DNA of 64,000 nucleotides, taken from assembly GCF_000219625.1 (NCBI RefSeq), contig NC_018217.1, forward strand, positions 1,116,001 through 1,180,000. The letters run 5' to 3'. Position numbers and translations under genes: made by a program. Shown here in pieces: positions 1 through 9,742 of the stretch; within the stretch, counting starts at the first letter, position 1, and each line of letters opens with the position of its first letter. The notes beneath the pieces were generated by a model, which was given only the letters and a program-made list of their open reading frames with translations, was not told where the DNA came from and did not search any database. The stretch is from Zymoseptoria tritici IPO323. Lineage: Eukaryota; Ascomycota; Dothideomycetes; Mycosphaerellales; Mycosphaerellaceae.

Positions 1-123
1 GACTCTTGATGCCACAGGAATGTCACTCCCGAGCGTGAATTCTTCCGAGCCGCTTGCGACATGGCCCGGTGCCACCTTGATGCGGAGAGTGATCTTCTCT
101 GGAGGGTCCTGTGGAGGAGCCAT
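1..123 (-). CDS. N-terminus of a possible ubiquitin-like domain protein, cut by the window edge
   Basis: An ATG at 123 opens 41 codons that stay open to the left edge. After a proline-rich start (MAPPQDPPEK) comes an alternating hydrophobic strand (ITLRIKVAPG), a turn, then EEFTLGSDIPVASRV, the order of the first beta-hairpin and linker of a ubiquitin fold. A ubiquilin/Dsk2-type or other UBL protein is an inference from this short pattern. The gene diverges from the phosphatidylserine decarboxylase gene and shares its upstream region. Confidence 0.35.
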   Translation of the reverse strand, partial: MAPPQDPPEKITLRIKVAPGHVASGSEEFTLGSDIPVASRV

Positions 124-562
124 AGTTGAGGTGACGGTCGGATATCGTTTGAGAAGCGATCAGCAGTATAGGAACACAGCGCTTGTGATCGGTCGCGAGC
201 TGCTGATCGCGGTCATGCGCCGTGGTATTGATCGTTGAGTTGGAGTTCGGTCTCGGTCCTGGAGGACATTGACATTGTAAGAATGCTCGATTCAATCCAT
301 ATCAAGTCATGGAAGGATGTTCAATGTTTGACGATCGAGGTTGAAAGCTGTCCACGTCGGAAGGTCCGGGAGCTGTCCCATTATGGAAGTTACTGGCTAG
401 TGCGAACTTTGTAGACCATGCCGACAAGACGTCATGTTCGAAGGCTGCTGAATGCTCCTCGAATTGCTTGTGTTGCATCAGTCCATCCGCCAACAGTATA
501 ACGACCACCACAATGTATTGACACGCAGTCCGAAGAGAGCCTCCGCCACCTCTACCGCCAGC
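124..562. other. Divergent intergenic region
   Basis: 439 bp between the left-edge gene and PSD1, both reading outward, so it should hold both promoters. The PSD1 reading frame stays open back to 452, but residues upstream of the ATG at 563 do not look like a presequence. No other feature seen. Confidence 0.4.
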
Positions 563-2236
563 ATGTCCACCATCTCCCGCAATACCTTCCGACTCGCCCA
601 CCGTCCATCGCCCTCATTCTACAAGCCTCGAAGGCAAGCTTTCTCCTCGACCGCCCGCCAGCAACGTAAGTCCTCCTTTCGCTCGCGGCTACGGGAGGCA
701 TTGCAAGCAACTCCAGTTGTATGGAAGCCTATTCCCATCGGTCTGGGCATTGCGTTTCTCGGCGCTATCCAATTCTACCGCATAAATGAGCGAGAGCGGC
801 GACGCGAAGAGGAGGAATGGAGACTACGGCAAAGCAACGGCGAAAGTGACGAAGACTCCATAGGCAGCCCGAAACGTCGTCAGCGTATTCGACCCAGTGG
901 ACCATGGACCGTCCAAATAATGAGCACGATTCCGCTCAAGGCTTTGAGCCGCTGGTGGGGTTGGTTCAATAGCATCGACATACCATACTACTTTCGGGTT
1001 CCAGGGTTCAAGCTATATGGATACGTCTTTGGAGTCAACTTTGACGAGATAGAAGAGAAGGACCTACACAAATTCCGCAATCTGGCAGAATTCTTCTATC
1101 GGACGATTAAGCCGGACGTACGGCCGCTGGATCCACATCCAAACGCTCTGCTAAGTCCTGCAGATGGAAAGGTCGTACAATTCGGTGTGATTGAGCGAGG
1201 AGAGGTTGAGCAGGTGAAGGGCGTCACTTACAGCGTGGATGCTTTACTCGGCTCTGATTCGAACGCAACGTCGGCCAAGAGCAATACAGTGGGAGACAAG
1301 GATGCGCCTAAGCCATCGGGCAAGAGAACAAGAGATGGCGATCAGGAGACGATACGTGACGATGAGGAGTTTGCGCGAGTTAACGGCATTTCGTATACCC
1401 TCCCTAACTTACTGTCCGGTGGCGCTCCTCCACGTAAAGGCCGATCCTGGTGGAAGATTCGGGAGACAGACCCGGAGACACGCGAAGGAGGAGGAAGCGG
1501 TACCAGCAGTGCATCTGTACCGACTCTAGATCAGTCGACCAAGTCCTCGAAGAGTTCAGAAGCGGAGGTCTCCAAGGATCTCGCCGCATCACAACGACCT
1601 TGGTACTATCCCGCAAAGGAAGAGACACCGACTGCGCTGTACTATTGCGTCGTCTACCTGGCACCTGGAGACTACCATCGCTTCCACTCGCCCGTGTCAT
1701 GGGTCGTGGAGAGCAGACGTCATTTTGCCGGAGAGCTGTACAGTGTTTCACCATATCTTGTTCGCACGCTACCCGGGCTTTTCACCTTGAACGAGCGCGT
1801 TGTACTCTTGGGACGGTGGAAGTACGGCTTCTTCAGCTATACCCCTGTCGGAGCAACGAACGTTGGTAGCATCATCATAAACTTTGACAAAGAACTGCGA
1901 ACGAACAGTCTGCTCACAGACACGCTCGCGGACAAGGCGGCAGAAGAGGCGGCGGAGAAGGGTGAGCCATATTCTGGGTATGCAGAAGCTACGTATACTT
2001 CCGCATCCTCCGTGCTTGGTGGTCATCCGCTGAAGAAGGGTGAAGAGATGGGAGGGTTTCAACTGGGTAGCACGATTGTGATGGTCTTTGAGGCGCCAAA
2101 GGGAAGGAGGCCGACTTTCGACGAAGGCTTCCAAGATGCGTCGACGAGGAAAGGTGGATGGCAGTGGAATATTGAGAAGGGCATGAAGGTCAAGGTCGGG
2201 CAGAAGTTGGGATTCGCAGATGTGGATGAGGAGTGA
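563..2236 (+). CDS. PSD1: Mitochondrial phosphatidylserine decarboxylase proenzyme (Psd1)
   Basis: Intronless, 557 residues. Converts phosphatidylserine to phosphatidylethanolamine at the mitochondrial inner membrane. The ATG at 563 is chosen because it begins an Arg/Ser-rich, acid-poor presequence followed by one membrane segment (IPIGLGIAFLGAIQFY) and a basic charged stretch. The catalytic region follows, including LLSPADGKV, DYHRFHSP and the self-cleavage motif LGST, with the serine that becomes the pyruvoyl group near residue 503. Cleavage leaves a short alpha chain of about 55 residues. Between the first core block and the DYHRFH block is a Ser/Gly/Lys-rich insertion (roughly residues 230-370), a common site of low-complexity growth in fungal Psd1. 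An in-frame start at 452 would put 37 less convincing residues in front. Confidence 0.95.
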   Translation: MSTISRNTFRLAHRPSPSFYKPRRQAFSSTARQQRKSSFRSRLREALQATPVVWKPIPIGLGIAFLGAIQFYRINERERRREEEEWRLRQSNGESDEDSIGSPKRRQRIRPSGPWTVQIMSTIPLKALSRWWGWFNSIDIPYYFRVPGFKLYGYVFGVNFDEIEEKDLHKFRNLAEFFYRTIKPDVRPLDPHPNALLSPADGKVVQFGVIERGEVEQVKGVTYSVDALLGSDSNATSAKSNTVGDKDAPKPSGKRTRDGDQETIRDDEEFARVNGISYTLPNLLSGGAPPRKGRSWWKIRETDPETREGGGSGTSSASVPTLDQSTKSSKSSEAEVSKDLAASQRPWYYPAKEETPTALYYCVVYLAPGDYHRFHSPVSWVVESRRHFAGELYSVSPYLVRTLPGLFTLNERVVLLGRWKYGFFSYTPVGATNVGSIIINFDKELRTNSLLTDTLADKAAEEAAEKGEPYSGYAEATYTSASSVLGGHPLKKGEEMGGFQLGSTIVMVFEAPKGRRPTFDEGFQDASTRKGGWQWNIEKGMKVKVGQKLGFADVDEE

Positions 2237-2572
2237 ACATGCTCAGCAACAGCACTAGGATATACTTCAAGGGTCATACCAGAGATCGTATCCCCGGAAT
2301 GTTACCATCTACCAGTGAGACCATTCATTGCCAATATTGACCTTTCATTGGAATTTGTATACCACGCTAATGTATGTACTCGATAGGCCAGGAACTTGCA
2401 GGGCTTTTGAAAAAGAAAAGGCAGTATCGCCTGGTGTTTGGAGTGTACTCGCTTTTCGCCCTCATACTGCTCAACCAGATGAAACAACGCTCATGCAGTT
2501 GTGGTACCTCGGGATGCAGCTGACTCCAGGGCCATAGTCAGTGCGCACAAGGACTGAGTCGACGAGCAGCCC
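2237..2572. other. Convergent intergenic region
   Basis: 336 bp between the 3' ends of PSD1 and the retropepsin-like gene; expected to hold both 3' UTRs. No ORF of note or repeat seen. Confidence 0.4.
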
Positions 2573-3532
2573 TCAGAGGAGATCCCATATAGGTTCCGTT
2601 TCGTTGCGGTATCGTTCTGCGAGCCTAGCACCGTGACGCTTCTTGAGGCGCTCATGGCGAGTTTCAGATCGTTTGAGAACCTCACGGCTCTTGCGCTCGG
2701 TCGCCGTCTCTCCAGGTGTCTCTGCCCTGCGTAGCCCTTCTTGGTGACTGAACACTTGCAGCTTCGTCGGAGTCTGCTGTGGGTCCTCCACAAGGAGAAC
2801 GCGACGCTTGCGAAGTCCGGTCATGTTCTGTGCGATAGTCCAGCGCTGTCCTTGACGAGCACCAAAGCAGTGGTTCGACTGCACGGAGAACTGAGCGAGT
2901 GACTGCTGGCCGATCAGAAGATGGCGTCCGGTATAAGAATTGTCAACATAGGCGGAGATCTTCTGGTCGATGCCGGCGATGTAGAGATGAATATCTACAA
3001 ATTTGTTGTTGCTGATAAGCGACCCATCTGCTTGTCGAAAGCTTTGAGGTTGACAGTCACGGACTTTCAACCTCGCTTTTCGCGCTGCCTCTGGACTGAT
3101 GAATGTGGCAGCCGCACCGGTGTCGAAGAGCATCTTCGTGACTTCCACACACACTTCGCTGCTCACGATCATGCCGGTAGTGTAGAAACATTGTCCCAAG
3201 ATACCCTTTGGAGCCGGGTGAATCATACTGCAGGCCTGAGAATTGGGCTGGTAAGGAAGGCGATGGGCCTCACTATCGCTGTTCACCGGTTGCTTGTGTG
3301 TAGTGCTTGGTCCCGCAGCAATAGGGCTCGGACCATCTAGGACACAGTCGTCGAATTCGTCGAAGAGCATGTCGGTCTGGTGCGCTCCAATGTAGCCATT
3401 GCCGCCGGTTTCCAAGAGCGTGTCATGGAGGAAGCCACCGAGTCGCTTCTTTTTGCGGACATGCGAAGGTGGCATGGAACCGTTGACGTTGGAGTATAAA
3501 GAATCCAGAGGCTCTTCCTTGATATATTCCAT
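2573..3532 (-). CDS. Single retropepsin-like aspartic protease domain protein
   Basis: 319 residues from the ATG at 3532; the frame is open further upstream but without another ATG. Around residue 137 is a hydrophobic strand and LFDTGAAATFIS, the catalytic DTG(A) motif of retroviral-type aspartic proteases, followed by an RQADGS segment and, about 85 residues later, a second hydrophobic strand ending LLIGQQSLAQF, as in the family's Lx-G-x-x-xL block. N-terminal acidic and basic low-complexity sequence precedes it; the C-terminal 80 residues are very basic. There is no reverse transcriptase, integrase, LTR or RIP decay around it. It may be a captured retroelement protease or a Ddi1-like stand-alone protease; substrate unknown. 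Confidence 0.65.
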   Translation of the reverse strand: MEYIKEEPLDSLYSNVNGSMPPSHVRKKKRLGGFLHDTLLETGGNGYIGAHQTDMLFDEFDDCVLDGPSPIAAGPSTTHKQPVNSDSEAHRLPYQPNSQACSMIHPAPKGILGQCFYTTGMIVSSEVCVEVTKMLFDTGAAATFISPEAARKARLKVRDCQPQSFRQADGSLISNNKFVDIHLYIAGIDQKISAYVDNSYTGRHLLIGQQSLAQFSVQSNHCFGARQGQRWTIAQNMTGLRKRRVLLVEDPQQTPTKLQVFSHQEGLRRAETPGETATERKSREVLKRSETRHERLKKRHGARLAERYRNETEPIWDLL

Positions 3533-4099
3533 GATGATCGCACGCAGTTGAGTGATGGCGGTATTGTTTATCGAAGACGCGAGGGTAAATGGTGCATGGT
3601 TTGGCAAGTGAGCCTCAAGGTACTGGGTACGGAAGTGTAGTTGCTGTTGTTGATAGAACCGAGCCGGCCGTGTTAACTCTGCTCTGGGTGGTCAAGAGTT
3701 AGACCACTCAGCATCATGTGCACTTCCGATCCCATCAGCTGCTGATGTCTGAATTCTGAAGCGCATGTGAGTTGTGTATCATTGCGCCTGATCGTCTCAC
3801 GGATCATGTGAATGGCATATTGCAAGACACGGAGTCTAACGAAAGCATGGTCGATGAGTGTCCTCGCAGTATGTCGTCGGTAAACGGTCCGTCCTCACCT
3901 TAGGGTCCCGCAACAAAGTATGCCAGCTGCGCACTTTCATTCACTTCACTAGCGAAATTTGAGCTCGCTGCGCACGTGAGCTTCGAATCTTGCCCCTCGC
4001 GACAAACGCAACAGCACCAGTCATGCACCATTCTTTTCTCAGACCCACCTTCAGCTCGAAAACCCCCAGAGTCAAAACATCCATTCAGAGTAAGGAGAC
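3533..4099. other. Divergent intergenic region
   Basis: 567 bp separating the retropepsin-like gene and the F-box gene, which point away from each other. Presumed promoters of both. No repeat or RNA gene seen. Confidence 0.4.
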
Positions 4100-5125
4100 A
4101 TGGATGACCCATTCGTATACCCCGAAGTCATCCGAGAGCCTTCGCCACCTTGGGGGTCTGGAGCAAACCCCAATCCCCGTGCAGAGTCGAGCGAGGACGG
4201 ACTCATGCTGGACCTGGCTTCGCCCATCGTCAAGCGACGGCGGTTCTATCGTCCGACGCCTCGAGAGGGACCAACGGCGGTGGCGCACATCAGCGAAGCC
4301 ATCAAGGCCCCCACCGATGCCTCTACCATCGCCGCTGACCCGGCCCAACCTGACGACTCCAGCGAAGACGACATCATCCTGGACCTGGCGCCTCCATCAA
4401 AGAAACGCCTGCTCTGCCGCTCAACGTCAGTCGGCATCCTCGACAGCATCCCGCGCTGCAAAGCTGCCAGCTCGGACGCCGTATCCACCAGGAGAGCCAT
4501 TGCGCGCGCCGCCGCTGTAACCTTACCTTCCGACACCCGCAACCTCTACGCGCGCAGCAAAGTCTTTGCAGTCACAGAGCTGACGACCCTCATCTTAGAC
4601 CACCTCCCACCGCGCGACCTCATCGTCCTACAATCGGTCAACAGCAAATTCCGGGGCCTGATCACCACATTACCGGATATCGGCTTGAGACTCGGCTTCA
4701 CAGAGAGGCCCCTCCCGCCAGGCTACTTCCCCGCGGAAATGACGAGCTCAACCCTCGAGTTCTTCCCAAAGTTCATCATCGACATCGGCATCGACCCCTT
4801 AACAGGCTTGGGCTTCGCAGTGTTCGACCGCGTCGATCTTGAATTCCATCCTGACCCGCACGGTTCCTGGCGGGACATGATGCCGTTCCAGCCGGCTACG
4901 AAGTTCATGAAGATGCGAGGGGCGGAACATTACGACGATGAGATTCCGCGAAGGATTGAGAATAGGGAGGAGGGCGTGCGGCTTGGTGATATGGTCGATG
5001 CGTTACTGAAGGAGCATGCGGCGGATGTGGATCTTTATATTGCGCATGGTCAGGGTATGATGCCGTTGTCGTTCGTCTTTGAGATTGCGGAGGAGATCAT
5101 CGAGGTCGAGAATAATGCAGACTAA
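4100..5125 (+). CDS. F-box domain protein with duplicated acidic N-terminal motif
   Basis: 341 residues, intronless. The central part (roughly residues 150-195) reads VTELTTLILDHLPPRDLIVLQ, then SVNSKFRGLI, the pattern of a fungal F-box that docks on Skp1 in an SCF ubiquitin ligase. The N-terminal 110 residues are low complexity and carry the same motif twice: SSEDGLMLDLASP followed by KRRRFYRPT, and SSEDDIILDLAPP followed by KKRLLCRST, each an acidic/hydrophobic patch followed by a basic patch. The C-terminal half has no recognisable repeats, so the target-recognition mode is unknown. Such short F-box proteins are numerous and fast evolving in dothideomycetes. Confidence 0.75.
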   Translation: MDDPFVYPEVIREPSPPWGSGANPNPRAESSEDGLMLDLASPIVKRRRFYRPTPREGPTAVAHISEAIKAPTDASTIAADPAQPDDSSEDDIILDLAPPSKKRLLCRSTSVGILDSIPRCKAASSDAVSTRRAIARAAAVTLPSDTRNLYARSKVFAVTELTTLILDHLPPRDLIVLQSVNSKFRGLITTLPDIGLRLGFTERPLPPGYFPAEMTSSTLEFFPKFIIDIGIDPLTGLGFAVFDRVDLEFHPDPHGSWRDMMPFQPATKFMKMRGAEHYDDEIPRRIENREEGVRLGDMVDALLKEHAADVDLYIAHGQGMMPLSFVFEIAEEIIEVENNAD

Positions 5126-5463
5126 GATGTTGAAGGCGAAGTTGGAGAGTCGATTGAGTACCTAATGGACAGCGAGGGCAGACTCGGTACCCGATGTGAG
5201 CAGTTGAATGTGGGACCGAAAGTTACTGATGCGGACTTACATGCCCTCGTCATCCGTCGCATTCCATGAGGTCGAACCGGCGGACTCGAAGATGCAGTGA
5301 CTGTGGATCAGCTCAGAATTAGCGAACAGGACTCACGTCGTACTTTCAGTATTCAACGCCGATAATTCTTGTCATTCGTTCCTGTCGTGGTATTCATCAA
5401 ACTTTCGCAATGCTCGCTTGAACGCTTCGAGATCGAAGAAAGCAAAGGCTGAAGCGCACGCAC
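5126..5463. other. Convergent intergenic region
   Basis: 338 bp between the F-box gene and SBDS 3' ends. Nothing beyond presumed 3' UTRs seen. Confidence 0.4.
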
Positions 5464-6503
5464 TCAATCACCCTCGTGCGTGACAGCCATATCCAATACC
5501 TCAGCTCTCGCCCTCCCCTTGGTCTGCGCACTGATGAAGTCGCTCAAAGTCTTGAAGCTTCCAGGCTCGACGAATCCCACACATTCCCACTCCTCTCCCA
5601 TAACGTCTTGGCTCTCGACTTGCTCGACTAGGCTCAGAATCTTGTCCTTCACTGTTCCCGTGGTCGCCTCCTCGCCCTCTGATTTTGGTGCGGATTTCAC
5701 GGTCTGCTTCAAAACGGTGGTTGGGCATGTAATCCTCAGTCTCATTCTCGCTCTCGCGACTGGGATCGGTTGATGTGCGATCAATGCTTTCATCGCATCC
5801 AGAGCCTGTGACTTTGCACTCCTCGTCGTGACCACACCTGTCCACTTCGCTCGTTCGACTGCCTTGGCCTCTGCATCTGCTTCCGCATTGCTTCTCGCTG
5901 GTGTATTTGAGCCTGAATCTGTGGCTGCCGCGCTCTGATCCCGACTCTTACTCCGATCGCCGCCTTCAACACCAGATCCCTTGCCAGCTGTCCTGCCTGC
6001 GTGCCCACTCTTGCTACTAAGCTGGTCCAGTGCCTTCTCGATCATTCCAGTGGTGTAGACTCTCTTACTCTTCGGATCGACCAGTCTTCCCGCCACAATC
6101 TCGATGACCTCCTTGTGCACACGCTCGAGCTCTTGCGACCGCTCCTTCTCGCCCACTTGGATCTCTCCTTTCTTCAAAATCTCCAGTACTATCTCATCGC
6201 GGGTCATGCCAGGGAAAGCTTTCTTGAGATCATCGTTGGGTGCGACTTGTCCTTTCGATACATTGAGAAAGACGTTTGGTATTTGCAAGACATTGTCGAG
6301 ATCCGTTTCGTTGCCCGCGCGGAATGAGGTGACGGTATTCTTGTAGCAGGCGACTTCGAATCGTTTCTTGCCCTAGGGTTGAATTGTTAGTTTCGTGCAA
6401 CTGCCCGATTTCCGTGAATCATTCTCACCTTCTTCATACGGACCAAACTGACGTTTGTCAGCTTGATCTGGTTGGAAGGCTGATTGATCTGGGCGGAAGG
6501 CAT
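5464..6503 (-). CDS. SDO1: Ribosome maturation protein SBDS/Sdo1
   Basis: Two exons: 6503-6429 and 6372-5464, with a 56-nt GT...AG intron, giving 327 residues. The N-terminus MPSAQINQPSNQIKLTNVSL, then KKGKKRFEVACYKN across the splice junction, and FLNVSKGQV are the signature of the SBDS N-terminal (FYSH) domain. With the GTPase Efl1 this protein releases Tif6/eIF6 from late cytoplasmic 60S subunits. The central helical domain (DEIVLEILKKGEIQVGEKER) and a C-terminal ferredoxin-like domain follow. Between them is an extra Ser/Ala/Gly-rich insertion (about residues 147-200), making it longer than the roughly 250-residue yeast and human proteins. Confidence 0.95.
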
Positions 6504-7224
6504 GTTGGACTGCTGTCTGCTCTGTCAATCTCAAATGCAGGAAGATGTGGTGAAGCTCAAGAACTGAGGTCTTGACAAAAGTTGACCAGCAAGACTCAGC
6601 ATGACGCAGAATTGATAGATGCGATCCAGCGCGAGCATAAAAGCCATGCGTGCTAAAGGACAGTCCAACCCATCAAGGTGAGGGGAAAGCTCAGCTCAGC
6701 CACCTTCCTCATTCATCGACTTCCCAGCTGTCTCTGAACACCATTACGTTTTCAAGTATTACTACTCATTACGCCTTGTCGTAAGAGGTTTCAACAGTCC
6801 AAAGGATCGGGACAGTAGTATAGAACAGAAATCTGCCAGATAAGTCCGAGCACAGCGTACATGCTCGATATCATCGTGTGATTCGTGTCAGTAGTAAACC
6901 GGGCCAGGCACTCCAGCCACCGTTTCCAAGCCGATCGATAAGAACGGCGCTAGGTAAACCCGCTTTAAGACATCATCGTTCCTGGCGCATGACCTCGCGG
7001 TGCTTGGACTCTCTCACGTTCACTTCATCCTGGTTACTCTCCCGTCCCTTCTACATCAGCCTACCATCCCCATCAACGCTGTTCGGTCTCATCATCGACC
7101 ATCAGCTTTTTCCATCTCACAATCGACTGCCTCGATCCCGAAGTACCTTAGTCCAACCTCCGAAGCTTCCACAACCCCCCCACCATCTCACAATACTGCC
7201 GCCTGAAACCGCCACTCCATCAAG
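6504..7224. other. Divergent promoter region SBDS / carboxypeptidase Y
   Basis: 721 bp. The last 150 bp before 7225 are rich in CT and CA runs (for example CAACCCCCCCACCATCTCAC), as is usual of highly expressed fungal leaders. An overlapping open frame ending at the CPY ATG has no ATG start and looks accidental. Confidence 0.45.
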
Positions 7225-8928
7225 ATGAAGGTCGCAGCGTCGGCCATGCTCTTCGGAGCCGCTGTGGCAGCCGTGCCACAGCAGCAGCAACCGCTCGTGC
7301 AGGTTCCAGCGGCTGTTCAGGATGCTTTCAAGGCTGCCACCGACAAGGCATCGTCTTGGAGCAAGCCATTGGACAAGCTCAACCACGAGCTGAAGCATCT
7401 CACCGATGAAGCTCGACAGACCTGGGACGAGGTCGCCATGATGTTTCCAGAAGCCATGAGCAAGGCATCCTTCTTCAGCACGCCAAAGAAGCACACTCGC
7501 AAGGAGAAGAGCGAGTGGGATTTCTACACCTCTGGCAAGGAGACTGAGGAGATGTACGTTGTCAACTCCGAGGGAAAGAAGGAGCGTGAGCTTGATGGCG
7601 ATCTCGAGAACTTCAACCTTCGCACCAAGAAGGTCGACCCTGCGAGCCTCGGTGTGGACAAGGTGAAGCAATACTCCGGATACTTGGACAACGAGGAGGA
7701 CGACAAGCATCTCTTCTACTGGTTCTTCGAGTCTCGCAACGACCCCAAGAATGACCCTGTGGTTCTCTGGTTGAACGGAGGCCCAGGATGCTCTTCTCTC
7801 ACCGGCCTCTTCATGGAGTTGGGACCCTCCTCCATCGACAAGAACGGCAAGACCGTCTTCAACCCCAGCAGTTGGAACGCCAACGCTTCCGTCATCTTCC
7901 TCGATCAGCCTGTCAACGTCGGATACAGCTACTCTGGTAGCGCTGTTTCCAACACCGTGGCCGCTGGCAAGGATGTTTACGCTCTCTTGACTCTCTTCTT
8001 CAAGCAATTCCCAGAGTACGCCAAGCAGGACTTTCACATTTCAGGCGAGTCGTACGCTGGCCACTACATCCCAGTGTTCGCGTCTGAGATTCTTTCTCAC
8101 AAGAAGCGTAACATCAACCTTCAATCCGTCCTGATCGGCAACGGTCTCACCGACGGTCTTACTCAGTACGAGTACTACCGCCCAATGGCCTGCGGTGATG
8201 GTGGCTGGCCCGCGGTCGTCGATGAGCAGACTTGCACTAGCATGGACAACTCCCTCGACCGCTGCCAGAGCCTGATCCAGAAGTGCTACGACTCCGAGTC
8301 CGTCTGGTCTTGCGTTCCCGCCAGCATCTACTGCAACAACGCCCTCATCGGCCCATACCAGCGCACTGGTCAGAACGTCTACGATGTTCGTGAGAAGTGC
8401 AAGGGCGGCAGCTTGTGCTACGACGAGCTCGACTGGATTCAAGAGTACCTCAACCGTGACTCTGTCATGAAGGCCCTGGGCGCCGAGGTCAGCAAGTACG
8501 ATTCCTGCAACTTCGACATCAACCGCAACTTCTTGTTCAACGGCGACTGGATGCAGCCATACCACCGCTTGGTGCCGGATATCCTCAAGGAGATCCCAGT
8601 CCTCATCTATGCTGGTGACGCTGATTACATCTGCAACTGGTATGTTACAACTTTTTACGCCGATTGATCGATCATCTGCTAACTTCACTTCAGGCTCGGA
8701 AACCTTGCTTGGACCAACGCCCTTGAGTGGCCAGGCCAAAAGGCGTACGCAAAGGCGCCGATGAAGGATCTCACTCTTACTCAAAGCAAGAACAAGATTG
8801 GTTCCGTCAAGTCATCGGGCAACTTCACCTTTGTCCGCATCCACGCCGCTGGCCACATGGTTCCGTACAACCAGCCTGAGGCGTCTCTGGACATGGTCAA
8901 CCGCTGGTTGGGCGGTGAGTGGTTTTAG
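7225..8928 (+). CDS. CPY: Vacuolar carboxypeptidase Y (serine carboxypeptidase, S10)
   Basis: Two exons, 7225-8639 and 8694-8928, around a 54-nt intron with branch site GCTAAC; 549 residues, matching the size of fungal CPY. Signal peptide ([20 protein letters not shown]), then a propeptide of about 110 residues, then the mature enzyme. Catalytic triad visible: Ser in GESYAGHY (near residue 276), Asp in [11 protein letters not shown] at the end of exon 1, His in [12 protein letters not shown] in exon 2. The oxyanion region [10 protein letters not shown] is intact. Removes C-terminal residues from peptides in the vacuole. Distinct from the secreted S10 paralogue at 22,615. Confidence 0.95.
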
Positions 8929-9742
8929 ACGGGGGAAGCCTGATCGAAGCATGATAGAATGTATCTATAAAGGTCGATATAGGATGGAATACTGGTCGCT
9001 TCACGGCTCGTGCAGGCAGGCGCGCGAGTCTGCAAAGATTGAAACAAGACGAATGCAGACTTTGAATATAAGTGGCAAGCCTAAAACCCTTTTACTACCA
9101 GCAAGATGAAAGTGATTGCGGTCGAGTGGATCTCCTCTTTGTGGTCGAAAAGTAGCCGCGATCCGTCCCACTCTTCGCCCCGCAAGTCCGATAAGCGCGC
9201 GAACGAGACCTTATGAGGGCACGTGTAGCTGCAATATGAGGCGTGAATATCGAGCATGTGTATGTGTTGATGAATGTGGCTATGATGGTGAAATGAAGGG
9301 TGTCTTGAAGCAGATGTTCGGGTAGTGCAAGAGGTAGTCCATTCAAGTGATCTCGTCAGTGCGCGAGGGGGACTGGTGACATGTGACCGAAGTCACGGGC
9401 ATGGATTATAGCCTTGTCTTATCGACGACATCGAACAAGCTCTCCAGTCTCTACCTTGTCAACCCTTCACCTGTCGACTCACCTATTGTTTACCCTCTTC
9501 TCTCCGTCTTCTTCAACAATTACGAATCTATGCAATTTCTCCTCTCGGCTGGCACGAGGAGATAATACTGCACAGGGTAGCTGACCGGTCGCGACGTGCT
9601 GCATCCGGCGTTCAGAAACAGCTTCAGATCGCCGCTGCGGTGAAGCTCTAAGCCGCCAACTCCAACTCGACCACAGCGCATCGCTCTAAGCACGCCGCTA
9701 CACAATCACGACCAAACTTACCGATATACCGCGGTCGTCGCG
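8929..9742. other. Intergenic region
   Basis: 814 bp between tandem genes CPY and the PNS1-like gene: CPY 3' UTR, then the next promoter. The stretch near 9,470-9,530 is CT-rich. No credible ORF. Confidence 0.4.

Noticed and set aside
6878..7228. Open frame overlapping the CPY start
   Set aside because: Begins with GTG, is Pro/Ser-rich and ends on the CPY ATG; looks like leader sequence.
7117..8037. 306-codon ORF antisense to CPY
   Set aside because: Leu/Val/Glu-rich mirror of coding sequence.
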